A program made the position numbers and the translations under genes. Positions 6,311-8,645 of a DNA stretch of 8,645 nt are shown piece after piece. Position 1 is the stretch's first letter. Each line of letters begins with the position of its first letter. A model generated the notes under the pieces. The model made no database searches, had not been told where the DNA came from, and was given only the letters and a program-made list of their open reading frames with translations. The stretch comes from an uncultured Eubacteriales bacterium (lineage in GTDB: Bacteria > Bacillota > Clostridia > Lachnospirales > Bianqueaceae), in NCBI GenBank assembly GCA_900322165.1, contig ONYR01000037.1:1-8645 (forward strand), written 5' to 3'.

Positions 6311-7525
6311 TCAGGCAAGGTTTTCTTCGGTTTCCGGATCAAACAGATGCAGTTTGTCACCGGGAATCGATACGGAAACCTCGAGTCCCTTCATGTACCG
6401 GCTTCCCACAGCGGACGGAATCGCAGCTGTCACCTCGCTGCGCTCCTCATCGCGAAGCCGCATCGTAATATGCATTTCACTGCCGAGATGCTCCACGCGA
6501 ATCACTTCGCCCGGAACATCACTTCCTCCCGGCAGCGCCTTTGTCAGAGAAAGCCCAACGTGCGCCGGACGAATGCCGGCAATGACCGGGATATCCTGTC
6601 CGGAGGCGGCCGCCTTTTCGGATGAAATACGGGTGATCCGCTCCGCCGGAAGAAGGTACTCTTTTCCAAAAGCCTGAAGCTTCCATCCGTTCTTCGTTTT
6701 CTCCGCCTGCGCACTGCGATCAAGATTCATGGACGGGGCGCCGATGAAGGTCGCAACATAGAGATTGGCCGGATGATGATAAAGCTCTCTCGGCGTTCCC
6801 GCCTGCTCGATCATGCCGTGCCGCATCAGCAGTACCTTGTCCGCCATCGCCATCGCTTCGGTCTGGTCATGAGTGACATAGAGAAACGTCGTACCGAGGC
6901 GCTCATGCAGCTCGGTAATGACCTTCCGCATCTGCCGTCTGAGCGAAATGTCGAGGTTGCTGAACGGCTCATCCATCAAAAACAGCTTCGGCTCGCGGAT
7001 GATCGCGCGGCCGATCGCCACGCGCTGCTGCTCGCCGCCGGAGAGCTCGGAGATCCGTCGATCGAGCTTATCACTCAGTGAGAGCGCTTCCGCAACCTTC
7101 TTGACTTTGACCTCGATCTCCTGTCTGGGCATGTGCTGATTCTTCAAGGTAAATGCGATATTGTCGAACACACTCAGATGAGGATACAGTGAATAGTTCT
7201 GGAAGATCATTGAAAGATCGCGCTCTTCCGGGCGCAGGTCCGTGATATCTTTTCCGTCAAGGTAGACTCTTCCCAGGTCGCAGTTCGTTAACCCTGCGAT
7301 CATGCGAAGCAGGGTCGATTTGCCGCAGCCGGACGGTCCGAGAATCACGACGAAGTCCCCATGATCCGCGGTAAAGCTCAGCTGCTGCACCGCGATCACG
7401 CCCTCATTCGTGGTATAAGGGCTTTCCATCTGCTTTTTCAGTGCGGCCTTTCCGCGCTTATCAAAGAGGCCCGGCTTCGTAAAAGGATAAATCTTGACAA
7501 GATCCCGAACGTCGAGTTCAGTCAT
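6311..7525 (-). CDS. Sugar ABC importer ATP-binding protein, CUT1 (MsmX/UgpC/MalK-like) family
   Basis: This 404-residue cytoplasmic ATPase is of the type that drives carbohydrate import. Motifs: Walker A GPSGCGKST 63–71, Q-loop Q109 in MIFQNYSLYPH, signature LSGGEQQ 161–167, Walker B LFLMDEP 181–187, D-loop SNLD 189–192, switch H219 in YVTHDQTEAM. The GTPRELYHHPANLYVATFIGAPSMN segment (243–267) is the CUT1 hallmark, followed by a regulatory TOBE-type C-terminal domain (about 285–398, with AGIRPAHV). An insertion of roughly 25–30 residues (about 14–42, KPGLFDKRGK…YTTNEG) separates the first strand from the core. The reading frame is open 60 codons further upstream but is Arg-rich there, a shadow of the overlapping gene; the ATG at 7525 has AAAGGAGGA 6 nt ahead and gives the expected N terminus. 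It overlaps the DUF624 gene by 8 nt. No permease is nearby, so it may be a shared ATPase. Confidence 0.93.
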   Translation of the reverse strand: MTELDVRDLVKIYPFTKPGLFDKRGKAALKKQMESPYTTNEGVIAVQQLSFTADHGDFVVILGPSGCGKSTLLRMIAGLTNCDLGRVYLDGKDITDLRPEERDLSMIFQNYSLYPHLSVFDNIAFTLKNQHMPRQEIEVKVKKVAEALSLSDKLDRRISELSGGEQQRVAIGRAIIREPKLFLMDEPFSNLDISLRRQMRKVITELHERLGTTFLYVTHDQTEAMAMADKVLLMRHGMIEQAGTPRELYHHPANLYVATFIGAPSMNLDRSAQAEKTKNGWKLQAFGKEYLLPAERITRISSEKAAASGQDIPVIAGIRPAHVGLSLTKALPGGSDVPGEVIRVEHLGSEMHITMRLRDEERSEVTAAIPSAVGSRYMKGLEVSVSIPGDKLHLFDPETEENLA

Positions 7526-8288
7526 GGCTCTCCTCCTTTTCCTCCTGCATCGCCGCGTCCAGAAGCAGCGCATCGCCCTCCACGGTCTCTTCCTCCGTTT
7601 CCGCCTCGCTCGTCTCCTGATCTTCGCTCTCAGCTTCTTTAGCCGCGTCCGTCTCGCCCTCGGTCTCCTCCGCCTTCTTTCCATGAGTAGCCGTAAAGCG
7701 GTCAAAGCTTTTTTCCATCATGCCGGCGATCAGATCGACATACAGCCCCGGCAGCAGGATCATCAGCGGGACGTAGAAATATGCCACCACCGCCATCACC
7801 ACGAGCAGCACGGCCATCAGAAATGTCTTCAGTGGATTCTCCATCGAAAAATACAGAGCCAGCCGCAGCAGCAGCCCGATATTGCCCTTAAACCGGGACA
7901 GCACCGGCGCAACAAAGATCACCGTCGAGATCCAGAACACCAGGATCAGGATCCCGATCATCAGATAAGCCAGTCCCCAGCCATAGGCACGCATCTGATA
8001 GCCAAAGCTGAGCGTAAAAAACAGCACCGCTCCCGAGGCAAGCACGATCAGGGAAAGGATCAGGCCCTGCTTGATTTCGGACTTAAAGGCCATGAAAAAG
8101 TCCCTTGTCACGCCGTGACCGTCGCCTCTCACGACCTTTGCTACCGCATGATATAAAGCACAGCAGGACGGAATGATCGTCACGATCGGAACGCAGCAAA
8201 GCGCCCAGTAGACACTCAGCAGCATCAGATTGGCGATGCGACTCAGCATCTTCATCAAAGGCCCGTCATAACGAAAAATTCCGCCCAT
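7518..8288 (-). CDS. DUF624 (YesL-like) membrane protein with acidic C-terminal tail
   Basis: This 256-residue integral membrane protein matches the DUF624/YesL family, usually found beside sugar ABC importers and glycoside-degrading enzymes; its biochemical role is unknown. The N terminus is typical (FRYDGPLMKMLSRIANLMLLS at 5–25, then LCCVPIVTIIPSCCALYHA and, at 62–69, RDFFMAFK). Hydrophobic segments lie at about 20–45, 74–95, 104–130 and 155–188. Residues 207–256 form a tail outside the family core in which 23 of 50 residues are Glu or Asp, followed by a short QEEKEESHD end. The ATG at 8288 has AGAGGA upstream and lies 33 nt after the esterase stop; the 3' end overlaps the ABC ATPase start (ATGACTGA). 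Position between a sialic-acid-type esterase and a sugar ATPase supports a part in carbohydrate uptake. Confidence 0.85.
   Translation of the reverse strand: MGGIFRYDGPLMKMLSRIANLMLLSVYWALCCVPIVTIIPSCCALYHAVAKVVRGDGHGVTRDFFMAFKSEIKQGLILSLIVLASGAVLFFTLSFGYQMRAYGWGLAYLMIGILILVFWISTVIFVAPVLSRFKGNIGLLLRLALYFSMENPLKTFLMAVLLVVMAVVAYFYVPLMILLPGLYVDLIAGMMEKSFDRFTATHGKKAEETEGETDAAKEAESEDQETSEAETEEETVEGDALLLDAAMQEEKEESHD
7531..7540 (-). promoter_or_regulatory. Shine-Dalgarno site fixing the sugar-importer ATPase start
   Basis: The minus strand reads AAAAGGAGGA here, ending five bases before the ATG at 7525–7523. It lies within the last codons of the DUF624 gene and decides for the short start against the 60-codon Arg-rich upstream extension of the same frame. 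Confidence 0.75.
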
Positions 8289-8321
8289 CTTACTTATCCT
8301 CTCTTACCTTCTTTTATCTTT

Positions 8322-8645
8322 TTACAGCTCGATCGCGAAGGGTCTGACCGGAATGCCTTCCGAGTCAAACAGACTGACCGTAAAGTAATCCTTCTGTCCG
8401 TACTCGATGCGGATCCGGCTGCCCGGCTTGATCTTTTCGCTGCCGATCTTGATTCGGTTTCCTTCGACAGTGACTTCAAAGTCGGTGATCTCCTTGCGCA
8501 TCACCGTCACTTTAAATGCGTCAAGGCTGTCTTCCCTTCTCTCAAGCCCGGCCTTGGTATCCTTCAAAACGATCTCCGCCACGCCGTCCTTTGTCACCGC
8601 GCCGATCACATCCGGGACCTCGCAGAGCACCTCTTCCCCGTAGAC
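8322..8645 (-). CDS. C-terminal part of a probable sialate O-acetylesterase (partial)
   Basis: The frame is open to the right edge, so the true start lies outside the window; 107 residues are visible before the TAA. The end reads as the C-terminal beta-rich part of sialate 9-O-acetylesterase-type proteins: AGLERREDSLDAFKV, a strand with NRIKIGSEKIKPGSRIRIEYG, then SLFDSEGIPVRPF, corresponding to the family ending of a Tyr/Trp-containing strand, a Leu-Tyr-Asn type turn and GLPASPFR. The catalytic SGNH region is not in the window, so activity cannot be judged. The function would be removal of O-acetyl groups from sialic acid or another glycan, which fits the DUF624 and sugar-importer genes downstream. 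A GTG at 8630 is only an internal valine. A different esterase or glycosidase ending with a similar sandwich domain remains possible. Confidence 0.6.
   Translation of the reverse strand, partial: VYGEEVLCEVPDVIGAVTKDGVAEIVLKDTKAGLERREDSLDAFKVTVMRKEITDFEVTVEGNRIKIGSEKIKPGSRIRIEYGQKDYFTVSLFDSEGIPVRPFAIEL

Noticed and set aside
7526..7705. Sixty-codon Arg-rich N-terminal extension of the sugar ATPase frame
   Set aside because: It is the out-of-frame reading of the Glu-rich tail of the DUF624 gene. The ATG at 7525 has a strong ribosome site and gives the family N terminus.
8294..8479. 61-codon minus-strand frame over the end of the esterase gene
   Set aside because: Ser/Arg/Lys-rich shadow of the esterase frame, which matches a family ending and runs off the window.
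8630..8630. GTG at 8630 as a gene start for the right-edge reading frame
   Set aside because: The frame is open beyond it to the window edge and the peptide aligns to the C-terminal domain of a much longer family, so the GTG encodes an internal valine.

Overview
The window is a tightly packed stretch of a bacterial chromosome in which every supported gene lies on the minus strand, so transcription runs from the right end to the left. Gene content and order point to a Gram-positive Bacillota (Firmicutes) organism. The evidence is the trmK–Nif3-family (YqfO-like) pair that is typical of that phylum, a HelD-type RNA polymerase helicase, a DUF624 (YesL-like) membrane protein, and an efflux adaptor built as a lipoprotein. 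G+C looks moderate (low-to-mid 50s %). A clostridial or erysipelotrichial gut-type genome would fit, but this placement is inference.

Region 1 (8645 to 6311) is a carbohydrate-related cluster. It begins with the C-terminal end of what looks like a sialate O-acetylesterase cut by the window edge. A DUF624 membrane protein with an unusual acidic tail follows, overlapping by 8 nt a CUT1-type (MsmX/UgpC-like) sugar-importer ATPase. No importer permease or binding protein is visible, so the ATPase either serves transporters encoded elsewhere or belongs to an operon extending to the right.

Region 2 (about 6266 to 2099) reads as a four-gene transcription unit. It starts with a good sigma-A-type promoter with an extended -10 and a leader carrying a perfect 9-bp inverted repeat. 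The genes are trmK (tRNA m1A22 methyltransferase), a Nif3-family metal protein (29-nt overlap with trmK), helD (GTG start, in the same frame as the Nif3 gene and separated from its stop by one codon), and a small unrecognised single-pass membrane protein. The unit ends in an intrinsic terminator hairpin that sits inside the last codons of the small gene, an architecture that could yield stop-codon-less mRNA.

Region 3 (about 2037 to 1) is an efflux operon with its own probable promoter: an RND/HlyD-type lipoprotein adaptor, a MacB/LolD-class ABC ATPase 9 nt downstream, and the start of a third gene joined by an ATGA stop/start overlap. The third gene is probably the permease or another exported/membrane component.

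There is no gene-free stretch over 300 bases. The two largest gaps (1976–2098 and 6156–6310) hold the promoter elements described. I saw no tRNA or rRNA gene, CRISPR array, insertion sequence, or attachment site. Most of the content is housekeeping or common accessory material. The items most worth a second look are the terminator inside the small gene, the helD operon context, the acidic tail of the DUF624 protein and the strong excess of GATC across the window.
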